From Geofilum rhodophaeum (GTDB lineage Bacteria > Bacteroidota > Bacteroidia > Bacteroidales > Marinilabiliaceae), in NCBI RefSeq assembly GCF_002210225.1, contig NZ_MWUJ01000016.1, positions 22,955 to 86,954 of the forward strand: a stretch of DNA of 64,000 nt. The letters are read 5' to 3'. The translations under genes were made by a program, and so were the position numbers. Below, one piece after another: positions 1 to 7,572 of the stretch; within the stretch, counting starts at the first letter, position 1, and each line of letters starts with the position of its first letter. Below the pieces are notes generated by a model. That model was not told where the DNA came from. It ran no database searches and worked only from the letters and a program-made list of their open reading frames with translations.

Positions 1-2075
1 ACCAAATAAGTATTCACGTTAAGAACGCCCTCATTGCCACCGAGGACAGTCGTTTTTTTGAGCACCGGGGACTCGATTTCATCAGTCTGGGCCGCGTGTT
101 TGTCAAGACCATTATCCTGCGCGATACGCGGCAGGGAGGCGGCAGCACCATCAGCCAGCAGTTGGCCAAAAACCTATATCCCCGCCGACGTATCGGCTTC
201 CTGTCCTTCCCCGTCAACAAAACCCGCGAAGTATTTATCGCGGCGCGCCTCGAGAAAGTCTTCAGCAAGGACGATATCCTGGGCCTTTACCTCAACACCG
301 TGCCTTTTGGCGAGGACATCTACGGCATTGAGGTGGCCGCAAACCGCTTCTTCAGCAAATCCTCCGCCCAACTGAATCCCGCCGAAGCCGCCACCCTGGT
401 GGGCATGCTCGCCGCCAATACCGCCTACAGTCCCCGCCTCCACCCCAAACGGGCCCTGGGCCGACGCAATGTGGTGCTCGACCGCATGGTTCATCAGGGC
501 TTTTTGTCGACCGAGGAGGGCGAACGCTATAAAAACCGCCCTCTGGGGACCAACTACAGCCGAATTGACCACAGCCACGGTCCCGCCCCCTGGTTTTTGG
601 AGGAGGTGCGCCAGCAAAGCATCCAACTTCTGAAGGAAGGGGGCCACGGAAAGTACCGTTTGGAGACCGACGGACTGAAAATTACGACAACCCTGGACGC
701 CCGGCTCCAAAGCTATGCCGTATCGGCCGTGGGCCAGCACATGGCGGCCCTGCAAAAGAGCTTCGACGAACACTGGGCCAACGAGGAACCCTGGTCACAG
801 CAGCCCGAGATTCTGGCTGAGGCCATCCGCAACAGTCCCCGCTACCGCCTGCTCAGCGAACAGGGACTGGAGCACGCAGCCATTATGGAAAAAATGCAGG
901 AGGTACAAACCCTGCTGGTTTATACCCCCAAGGGCGAAAAACGCATAGAAGGCTCACCCATCGATTCCATTCGCCACAGTCTCCGTACCCTGCATACCGG
1001 CTTTGTGGCTATGGATGCCACCAGCGGTCACGTACTGGCCTGGGTGGGCGGTGTTGATTTCCGCTTTTATCAGTACGACCATGTAAAGGCCCGGCGGCAG
1101 ACGGGCTCGACCTTTAAGCCCCTGGTGTACGCCACTGCGCTGCAACAGGGCTATTCGCCCTGCGAAATGTTGTCGAATGCCTCCAAGACCTATGTCGACT
1201 ACGACAACTGGACGCCCACCAATGCCGACGGCATGCACGAAGGCTGGTACTCGCTGAAGGGGGGACTGGTCCACTCGGTAAACACGGTGACGGCGGAGCT
1301 TATTGAACGAACAGGCATTTCCGCGGTGGTTTCTACTGCCCGCAAAATGGGCATTGAAAGCAGTCTCCCCAACGTGCCCTCCCTGGCGCTGGGCAGCGCC
1401 AGTCTCAGTCTCCTCGAGATGGTGAGTGCCTACACCGCCTTCCCCAACTACGGAAGGGCACGCAAACCGGTGATGGTGCTGCGCATTGAGGATGCCGAAG
1501 GAAAGGTTTTGTATGCGGCAGAACCCCAAAGAGCCCGCGAGGAGGCCTTCAACGAAGAAACGGCCCGCTACATGGTGGAGCTCTTGCGCCAGACGGCCCA
1601 GAGGGGCACAGGCAGGGACCTCTACGCCCGTTATCGCTTGCAGGGCGATTACGGAGGGAAGACCGGCACCACGCAAAACAATGCCGACGGCTGGTTCATC
1701 GGCTTTGGTCCCCGCATCGTAGCCGGTGCCTGGGTGGGTGCCGAAAATCCGGGTATCCGCTTTCGAAGTACCGCTCTGGGTCAGGGCGCCCGTACGGCCC
1801 TTCCCATCTTTGCCCGGGTTATGCAACAGGCCGAGCAACAGGCGGCCTACAGCTACTTGCGCAGCGAGCGCTTCTATCCGCTGCCCGAACACCTGCAATT
1901 GGCGCTCGACTGTGAAGATTATCTGGAAGATTACCGGCCCGACGACGGACCCGGCTTTTTCGAAAGGCTGTTTGGTCCCACCGACCCACCCGAGTCCCAT
2001 ACGGCTCCCGGCGACAGCGTGAACGACGACCGCGGCTTATTGCGACGGGTTAGAAAGATCTTCCGAAGGGATTAA
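1..2075 (+). CDS. Class A penicillin-binding protein (PBP1A-type transglycosylase/transpeptidase), 5' end outside window
   Basis: This is a bifunctional enzyme that polymerises lipid II glycan strands and cross-links their peptides in the periplasm. The reading frame is open from base 3, so the N-terminus and membrane anchor lie upstream of the window. The glycosyltransferase domain comes first, with EDSRFFEHRG near base 40 and GGGSTISQQLAKNLYP near base 135. The transpeptidase domain carries STFK (nucleophile Ser codon at 1107), SVN near 1276 and KTGTT near 1660. The protein ends with a Pro/Asp-rich tail. All catalytic motifs are present, so the gene looks functional. It converges on the wbp operon across a long hairpin. 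The family is clear; the exact paralogue (PBP1A or PBP1C type) is not. Confidence 0.93.
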   Translation, partial: QISIHVKNALIATEDSRFFEHRGLDFISLGRVFVKTIILRDTRQGGGSTISQQLAKNLYPRRRIGFLSFPVNKTREVFIAARLEKVFSKDDILGLYLNTVPFGEDIYGIEVAANRFFSKSSAQLNPAEAATLVGMLAANTAYSPRLHPKRALGRRNVVLDRMVHQGFLSTEEGERYKNRPLGTNYSRIDHSHGPAPWFLEEVRQQSIQLLKEGGHGKYRLETDGLKITTTLDARLQSYAVSAVGQHMAALQKSFDEHWANEEPWSQQPEILAEAIRNSPRYRLLSEQGLEHAAIMEKMQEVQTLLVYTPKGEKRIEGSPIDSIRHSLRTLHTGFVAMDATSGHVLAWVGGVDFRFYQYDHVKARRQTGSTFKPLVYATALQQGYSPCEMLSNASKTYVDYDNWTPTNADGMHEGWYSLKGGLVHSVNTVTAELIERTGISAVVSTARKMGIESSLPNVPSLALGSASLSLLEMVSAYTAFPNYGRARKPVMVLRIEDAEGKVLYAAEPQRAREEAFNEETARYMVELLRQTAQRGTGRDLYARYRLQGDYGGKTGTTQNNADGWFIGFGPRIVAGAWVGAENPGIRFRSTALGQGARTALPIFARVMQQAEQQAAYSYLRSERFYPLPEHLQLALDCEDYLEDYRPDDGPGFFERLFGPTDPPESHTAPGDSVNDDRGLLRRVRKIFRRD

Positions 2076-2085
2076 ATTACACGAG

Positions 2086-2148
2086 TCCACGAATTGCACG
2101 AATTACACGAATCACTTTTCAATTTGTGCAATTCGTGTAATTCGTGGA
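2086..2148. repeat. Long imperfect hairpin built from ACGAATT-type units, between convergent genes
   Basis: Positions 2086-2112 pair with 2123-2148 over about 27 nt, with one mismatch and a few G:T pairs. Each arm is itself made of repeats of a unit close to ACGAATTACACG. It fills the 76-nt gap between two convergent stop codons, so it probably ends transcription in both directions. The unit has the look of a dispersed intergenic repeat, but only one copy is in this window. Confidence 0.75.
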
Positions 2149-2151
2149 TCC

Positions 2152-3453
2152 CTACAGACTCCAGTAATTAAGTGAAAAGCCTGCATTCCGGTAAATGCCT
2201 TTGACATCCACAAAAAGTCCCTTCTCTGCCAGCAAGCCGTTAAAATACGATTCCGGCAAGTCCACATAGTCGCCATGGTTCACGGCCACCACCACGGCCT
2301 GATAGCGACCGCTGGGGGCCTCCACCAGACCATAGCCGTATTCTTCCTGGAGTTCGTCGGAGCAGGCATAGGGATCCACCACCTCCACCTGAACGCTGAA
2401 GGATTGCAGCTCGTGGACCAGATCGGCCACCTTAGAGTTGCGAATGTCGCTCACATTCTCCTTAAACGTAGCGCCCATCACCAGCACGCGGGAACCGTTG
2501 ATGGGGTGACCGGCAGAAATCAGGCGTTTGACCACCTCATTGGCTATGTAAGGGGCCATGCCGTCGTTGATTACGCGACCGCCGGTAATGATGCGCGAAT
2601 GAATGCCCAGCTCACTGGCCTTGTAGGTCAGGTAATAGGGATCCACCCCAATACAGTGACCGCCTACCAGTCCCGGAAAGAATTTCAAAAAGTTCCACTT
2701 GGTACCTGCCGCCTCCAGCACCTCATAGGTGTTGATATCAAGTCGGTTAAAAATAAGCGACAATTCGTTCATCAGGGCGATGTTGACATCGCGTTGGGTG
2801 TTTTCGATGATCTTGGCCGCTTCGGCCACCTTGATGGAGCTGGCCTTGTAGATGCCGGCTTTGATGATGGCGCCATAAACCTCAGAGATGAGCTCCAGAG
2901 CTTCGGCATCGCTGCCCGAGACAATCTTCAAAATTTTTGTGAGGGTATGCTCCTTGTCGCCGGGATTAATGCGCTCGGGCGAATAGCCCACCTTAAAATC
3001 GACATTGAACTTCAGTCCCGACTCCGCCTCCAGAATGGGCACACAATCGTCCTCGGTACAACCGGGATACACCGTCGACTCAAAAACCACACAATCGCCC
3101 TTCTTCAGAATCTTGCCTACTGTTTTTGAGGCGCTTAAGAGCGGATGCAAATCGGGCAGATTGTGCCGGTTGATGGGCGTAGGCACAGCCACCACATGAA
3201 AGGAGGCGGCCCGCAAATCTTCAGGCTTACTCGTAAACTGGATGTCGCAGCCCGCAAAGTCGGCGGCTTCAAGTTCTTTGCTCGGATCCTCCTGCCGCTG
3301 CATCAGCGCCACACGCTCTTCCTTAATGTCGAAACCCACCACCTGAAAATGCCGGGCAAGTTCCAGAGCTATGGGCAGGCCCACATAGCCCAGTCCGATG
3401 ACGGATATTTTGCTTTCCTTATTCAGGAGCTGTTGAAATTTTGGATGTGCCAT
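2152..3453 (-). CDS. wbpA: UDP-N-acetylglucosamine 6-dehydrogenase (WbpA/VipA-type nucleotide-sugar dehydrogenase)
   Basis: This enzyme is predicted to oxidise the C6 hydroxyl of a UDP-N-acetylhexosamine to a uronic acid using NAD+. At 433 aa it has the usual length. The N-terminal Rossmann motif GLGYVGLP is at residues 20-27, and GGHCIGVDPYYL carries the catalytic Cys at residue 267. The NDGMAPYIANEV and GATFKENVSDIRNS segments are typical of the UDP-HexNAc branch rather than of UDP-glucose dehydrogenase. It is the last gene of a minus-strand operon, 42 nt after wbpB. With wbpB, wbpD and wbpE next to it, UDP-GlcNAc is the likely substrate; UDP-GalNAc (TviB/WbpO type) cannot be excluded from sequence alone. 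Confidence 0.85.
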   Translation of the reverse strand: MAHPKFQQLLNKESKISVIGLGYVGLPIALELARHFQVVGFDIKEERVALMQRQEDPSKELEAADFAGCDIQFTSKPEDLRAASFHVVAVPTPINRHNLPDLHPLLSASKTVGKILKKGDCVVFESTVYPGCTEDDCVPILEAESGLKFNVDFKVGYSPERINPGDKEHTLTKILKIVSGSDAEALELISEVYGAIIKAGIYKASSIKVAEAAKIIENTQRDVNIALMNELSLIFNRLDINTYEVLEAAGTKWNFLKFFPGLVGGHCIGVDPYYLTYKASELGIHSRIITGGRVINDGMAPYIANEVVKRLISAGHPINGSRVLVMGATFKENVSDIRNSKVADLVHELQSFSVQVEVVDPYACSDELQEEYGYGLVEAPSGRYQAVVVAVNHGDYVDLPESYFNGLLAEKGLFVDVKGIYRNAGFSLNYWSL

Positions 3454-3495
3454 AAAAAGTTTATTCTAAAAAGTATCTCCTAATCCTTATGTATT

Positions 3496-4542
3496 TCAAT
3501 CGCGTGCCGTGGCGGTACCGGTACCGCGAACGGCGTATATGCGTTCAATAATATCGACCACTTTCATGCCCTCAAGGGCATTGGTGGCGACCTCAGTGGC
3601 TCCACGAAGCGTATCTACGACATTTTGAATAACGGCGCCGTGGTTGGAGGCCGAACCTTTGTAGGCCCCATAATCGTTGGGCGGATTGGCGGCCTCGAGT
3701 TCGGGCATCGCATAGTCTTTAATGTGACAAACACTGACCTCATCCATGTACTGACCGGCTATTTTTATGGTCCCCTTTTCGCCCAGAATGGTGATGCTGC
3801 TTTCCAGATTGCGGTCCCACACCGCCGTACTGTAGGTCATCGTGCCCATGCCGCCATTTACAAAGTCGAAACTGATGCTGCCGGCATCCTCAAAAACGGT
3901 GGAATGTTGGTGGGCGAAATTTCCGAAATTTCCCCGTATGTTGCAAATGTCGCCAAAGAGCCAGTACATGATGTCCATGAAATGCGAAAACTGCGTAAAA
4001 AGTACGCCCCCATCCAAATCGGCAGTCCCGTGCCAACCACCCGGCCGATAATAACGGTCGTCGCGGTTCCAGAAACAATTCATTTGCACCAGATAAACCC
4101 GGCCCAAACGCTGTTCCTGCAGCACTTGCCGCAGCCATTTTACCGTAGGCGAATAACGGTTTTGCATCACGGCAAACACCTGGCGGGATACCTGCAGGGC
4201 CTTGAATATAACGGCCTCGGCATCCTGTTTGCGCAACGCCATGGGTTTTTCTACCACCACGTGGCGTCGGGCCTCCAAAGCCTCCAGGGTTTGGGCAGCA
4301 TGCAGTCCGTTGGGGGTGCAAATGTTGATGACTTCGGCCTCTACATTGGAAGCCAGGAGGGCCGTGAGGGACGAAAACCAGGGCTGCTCATTCTGCGTCC
4401 AGCCACAGGCTTCAGGGGAGCGAACATCGCAGACAGCCACCAGTTCGGCGTCGCTGCGTTCCTGAATCATGGAGGCATGCCGCTTACCGATGTGGCCCAG
4501 TCCCACCACCGCAAATTTTACCTTACCTGCACCCATCCTCAT
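3496..4542 (-). CDS. wbpB: Gfo/Idh/MocA oxidoreductase, WbpB-like UDP-GlcNAcA 3-dehydrogenase
   Basis: The protein has 348 aa. The N-terminal NAD-binding motif GLGHIGKRH is at residues 14-22, and EKPMA, with the family's conserved Lys, is at 98-102. The GGVLFTQFSHFMDIMYWLFG segment is characteristic of the WbpB group. In the known pathway WbpB oxidises C3 of UDP-GlcNAcA so that WbpE can aminate it. Its start overlaps the end of wbpD by about 20 nt, which suggests translational coupling. Two nearby ATG codons (4542 and 4536) are possible starts. The assignment depends on both motif and operon context. Confidence 0.82.
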   Translation of the reverse strand: MRMGAGKVKFAVVGLGHIGKRHASMIQERSDAELVAVCDVRSPEACGWTQNEQPWFSSLTALLASNVEAEVINICTPNGLHAAQTLEALEARRHVVVEKPMALRKQDAEAVIFKALQVSRQVFAVMQNRYSPTVKWLRQVLQEQRLGRVYLVQMNCFWNRDDRYYRPGGWHGTADLDGGVLFTQFSHFMDIMYWLFGDICNIRGNFGNFAHQHSTVFEDAGSISFDFVNGGMGTMTYSTAVWDRNLESSITILGEKGTIKIAGQYMDEVSVCHIKDYAMPELEAANPPNDYGAYKGSASNHGAVIQNVVDTLRGATEVATNALEGMKVVDIIERIYAVRGTGTATARD

Positions 4543-5119
4543 TCAGTTTTAGGACTTTCCCCTTATCGTAGCGGTAGAGACTGCCCGATTCGGGGCAGCG
4601 GGCGGTGCCGTCGGGCTGAAAACGCAAATGATGCCCACATTCGCTCATCCAGCCGGCATGGCGTGCGGGATTGCCCACCACCAGCGAATAAGGGGCCACA
4701 TTACGGGTGACGACAGCCCCTGCTCCTATAAAGGCGTGGTGGCCAATTTCAATACCACAAATAATGGTGGCGTTGGCGCCGATGGTGGCTCCACGGCAGA
4801 CCTTGGTCTGCCGGTACTCATGCTTACGGGGAACGGCGCTGCGGGGATTAAAAACATTGGTGAAAACCGCCGAGGGCCCCACAAAAACATCGTCCTCACA
4901 AACGACGCCCTCGTAGAGCGAAACGTTGTTCTGCACTTTTACGTTATTGCCCAGCACCACGCCGGAGGCTACCATAACGTTCTGACCGAGACTGCAATCG
5001 CGTCCGATGCGACAGCCGGATATCAGATGGCAAAAGTGCCAGATGCGCGAACCAGCGCCAATTTCACAATCTTCATCGACTATGGCCGACTCGTGGATGA
5101 GTGCTTTTTTGTGTATCAT
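4523..5119 (-). CDS. wbpD: WbpD-like sugar N-acetyltransferase (left-handed beta-helix)
   Basis: This is a protein of 198 aa made largely of hexapeptide repeats of the LbH acyltransferase fold (IGAGSRIW, IGRDCSLGQN, VMVASGVVLGNNV). The NVFNPRSAVPRKHEYRQTKV loop and the closing VVGNPARHAGWMSECG with CGHH and CPE segments match WbpD/WlbB enzymes, which acetylate the 3-amino group made by WbpE. The start at 5119 (MIHKKALIHESA) gives an ATGA overlap with the wbpE stop and leaves out an unlikely upstream extension. It is the third step of the probable UDP-GlcNAc(3NAc)A pathway. Confidence 0.85.
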   Translation of the reverse strand: MIHKKALIHESAIVDEDCEIGAGSRIWHFCHLISGCRIGRDCSLGQNVMVASGVVLGNNVKVQNNVSLYEGVVCEDDVFVGPSAVFTNVFNPRSAVPRKHEYRQTKVCRGATIGANATIICGIEIGHHAFIGAGAVVTRNVAPYSLVVGNPARHAGWMSECGHHLRFQPDGTARCPESGSLYRYDKGKVLKLNEDGCR

Positions 5120-6297
5120 AAGCTTGGATTTAAGGCACATTCTTCGGCACAACGGCGCACGTTACGAGCAATGTAGGCGGCTTCGCCCGAAAGCATTTCG
5201 GTGTGCATGGGCAGGGACAGCACTTCCCGGCTGGCCGCTTCGGCCTCCGGAAGGGCCACCGGTCCCGCCAGCGCGGCGAAGGCCGGCTGCTGGTGCAGAG
5301 CCAGGGGATAGTAAATGCGGGAGGGCACGCCCGCTGCCTGCAGGCGCTCCTGCAGTGCCGCCCTTTGTCCCTTTGCTACCCGAAGGGTGTATTGGTTGTA
5401 AGTGTGCAAGGCGCCGGACTGCTCAAAGGGCAGGGTCAGAAGCGGGCAATGGCCCAACTCCTGCTGATAAACCGCGGCAACCGCCCGTCGCCGTGCAATA
5501 AAATCATTCAAGTGGGGCAATTTAGCCCTTAATATGGCGGCTTGCAGGGTATCGAGTCGGGAGTTAATGCCGATGCGGGTATGCAGGTACTGTTGTTCGG
5601 AGCCGTGGGTGGCCAGACTGCGAATACGCTGCGCCAGGTGGGCCTGGCGGGTAAAGCAGGCTCCGCCGTCGCCAAAGCCACCGAGATTTTTGGAAGGGAA
5701 AAACGAGGTGCAGCCTATGTGACCGATCGTTCCCAAAGCCTGGTCCCTGCCATTAAAACGACAAGTTGCGCCCAAAGCCTGGGCCACATCTTCCACTACC
5801 CACAGCTTGTGCGCTGCTGCCAACGCCATTAAGGCCTCCATATCGGCAGCCTGACCGAAGAGATGCACGGGCAGTAAAACGCGGGTACGTGGACCAATCA
5901 GTGCGGCCACGGAAGCGGGATCGATGTTGAAGGTCTGCGCATCGATGTCGGCAAACACCGGCTTTAATCCCAGCAGAGCGATGACTTCGGCTGTTGCCGC
6001 AAAAGAAAAAGCCGTGGTGATAACCTCATCACCCGGCTGCAGCTCCAGCGCCATAAGAGCCAGTTGTAAGGCGTCGGTGCCGTTGCCGCAGGGCAAGACT
6101 TGTATACCCCCCAGGGCTACGCCCAACTCCTGTGCAAAAAGGCCGACTTCGGGTCCGTTGATGTAGCGACTGTCGGCAACGGCAGCAGCCAAAGCGGCAT
6201 CAATGTCGCTTTTTAAGCGCAGGTACTGCTGCTCCAGGTCGACCATGCGGAGTCGAAATTCGTGTTGTGCTGCTTCCATTGTGCGCTGTACTTGCAT
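5116..6297 (-). CDS. wbpE: WbpE-like PLP-dependent UDP-sugar 3-aminotransferase (DegT/DnrJ/EryC1/StrS)
   Basis: The protein has 393 aa with the DegT-family layout: GNGTDALQLAL near residue 71, VVEDVAQALGA near 167, and SFFPSKNLGG with the PLP-binding Lys at about 203. The opening MVDLEQQYLRLKSDID is typical of WbpE/WlbC. It is predicted to transfer an amino group from glutamate to C3 of the 3-keto sugar made by WbpB. It is joined to wbpD by a 4-nt stop/start overlap and lies 64 nt after the NodB-like gene. Start codons at 6297, 6279 and 6246 are all possible; the last would put the first Met at MVDLEQQY. Confidence 0.85.
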   Translation of the reverse strand: MQVQRTMEAAQHEFRLRMVDLEQQYLRLKSDIDAALAAAVADSRYINGPEVGLFAQELGVALGGIQVLPCGNGTDALQLALMALELQPGDEVITTAFSFAATAEVIALLGLKPVFADIDAQTFNIDPASVAALIGPRTRVLLPVHLFGQAADMEALMALAAAHKLWVVEDVAQALGATCRFNGRDQALGTIGHIGCTSFFPSKNLGGFGDGGACFTRQAHLAQRIRSLATHGSEQQYLHTRIGINSRLDTLQAAILRAKLPHLNDFIARRRAVAAVYQQELGHCPLLTLPFEQSGALHTYNQYTLRVAKGQRAALQERLQAAGVPSRIYYPLALHQQPAFAALAGPVALPEAEAASREVLSLPMHTEMLSGEAAYIARNVRRCAEECALNPSL

Positions 6298-6361
6298 AAA
6301 CTGCCGCTTTCGAAGGCGAAAGGTACAAAATTAAGGGCAAAATACCTGCCTCACTCCGAGG

Positions 6362-7426
6362 CTATTCTACTTCTATGGGACCGTCCTCCCCGGGGTAGAC
6401 ATTCAGATCGTCCAAACGCTGACGCAGGGAATGAAAAGTCAGTTGCCGCCGACGCAGATTCTGCCTGAGCAGCTCTACGGTGCGGGGACTCATGCTTTTG
6501 GAGTGGAGAACGACCTGCGACCAGGGGGGCGTCTGCTGCCACAAATAGCGCCAGCGAACAGGGTCCATGCCTTCGGCTGTGAGTCGATAATAGCGGCTTC
6601 CGGGCAGGTTCCACCAGTGGCCCGACTGTTCTTTGCGGGTAAAAGCCAAGCGCTTGCCGTCGCCATAGGTACCCCTCCAGGGATAGACAAAATTCTGCAA
6701 AAAATAAAACTGTATACGGCGCAGAGGCGGCACTTTTACCATGCCTTTAGGAAACTCCCAAAACAGGCCCTCGCTGTGGTGCAGCATTACCGTATCGTCA
6801 AAGCGATAGTGGGTAAAATCGGGCAGACGTGTAAAATCGAAGGGATAATCAGCGCTGAAGCTGCGCATACCCTTTCCGGCTGAGGAGTCGACCCGAAGAC
6901 CGTTGGCCTGAAAGACGGCCGCCAGTCGCTCAAAGGGCTCTACCCGATACCCTCCGGCGCGAAAAACCCGCACCCGGTAGGCGGGGTCCACTTTGCGGCA
7001 GACTTCCTCCATAAGCAGGCGGGCCTGGCTGACAACGCCCATAATGCTGTCCATATTTTCGGGGTCGGCATCGTCCCACAAGCGATGCAGCGAAAAGCGG
7101 TTGTAAGAGAAGCGCCATTTCTGCTTTTCCCAACGGGCATCCAGCCAGTGCGGATGCACGTGCATCTGCACATCGTGCCCCTTTTTAAGCAGGGTGTGTA
7201 TTTGTTTCTCGATCAGCTCCATATCGAAGCGCAAGTCTTCCACTTCGGCCGCAAGTTGGCGCAGGCGGTAATAGTGAAGGATGTCCCAAAACACCGTCAT
7301 TTTGCCCTCAAAGGCATCGAGCACTTCCATCAGGTGCTTAAGGGGGCGAATCATACAATTCTCCACGGTTCCCGAATCCTCGCCAAAAAACAATTCGTAA
7401 TCGACCGACAACAAGAGGGGCTTCAT
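6362..7426 (-). CDS. NodB-like polysaccharide deacetylase-fold protein of a polysaccharide locus
   Basis: The protein has 354 aa and no signal peptide. It begins MKPLLLSVDYELFFGED, where DYE replaces the usual TFDD metal-binding start. A His-x-His-x-x-His cluster, MHVHPHW, lies near residue 113, and RAGGYR near 175 resembles the NodB motif around the catalytic Arg. This divergent group is common in exopolysaccharide loci. It is the first gene of the operon that continues into wbpE. Hydrolase activity is plausible because most metal ligands can be matched, but the substrate is unknown. Confidence 0.6.
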   Translation of the reverse strand: MKPLLLSVDYELFFGEDSGTVENCMIRPLKHLMEVLDAFEGKMTVFWDILHYYRLRQLAAEVEDLRFDMELIEKQIHTLLKKGHDVQMHVHPHWLDARWEKQKWRFSYNRFSLHRLWDDADPENMDSIMGVVSQARLLMEEVCRKVDPAYRVRVFRAGGYRVEPFERLAAVFQANGLRVDSSAGKGMRSFSADYPFDFTRLPDFTHYRFDDTVMLHHSEGLFWEFPKGMVKVPPLRRIQFYFLQNFVYPWRGTYGDGKRLAFTRKEQSGHWWNLPGSRYYRLTAEGMDPVRWRYLWQQTPPWSQVVLHSKSMSPRTVELLRQNLRRRQLTFHSLRQRLDDLNVYPGEDGPIEVE

Positions 7427-7528
7427 TTCAAGGATACTTTGCTGTTTAAGTCGGCAATTTATAATAAAAATACCAGACTAGCCAACACCTCCCGCCACTC
7501 ACAACAGACTGCTTTTTAATTTTTTATT

Positions 7529-7536
7529 TAACTTTG
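7529..7536 (+). promoter_or_regulatory. Bacteroidota-type -7 element (TAACTTTG)
   Basis: The octamer matches TAnnTTTG exactly and lies 36 nt before the ATG at 7573. The upstream -33 position is only T-rich. Confidence 0.6.
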
Positions 7537-7572
7537 GGGTACAGCTAACCAACCCTATAAAACAAAAACCCT

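Noticed and set aside
954..2000. Long open frame on the strand opposite the PBP gene
   Set aside because: It is a shadow of a GC-rich coding region; it has no motif and lies wholly within the PBP gene. The same holds for long antisense frames in wbpA, fhs, sdhA and the CHAT gene.
2152..3453. Vi antigen (tviB) gene of a Vi-type locus
   Set aside because: The neighbours are wbpB, wbpD and wbpE types, not tviC/tviE, so the diacetamido-sugar pathway fits better.
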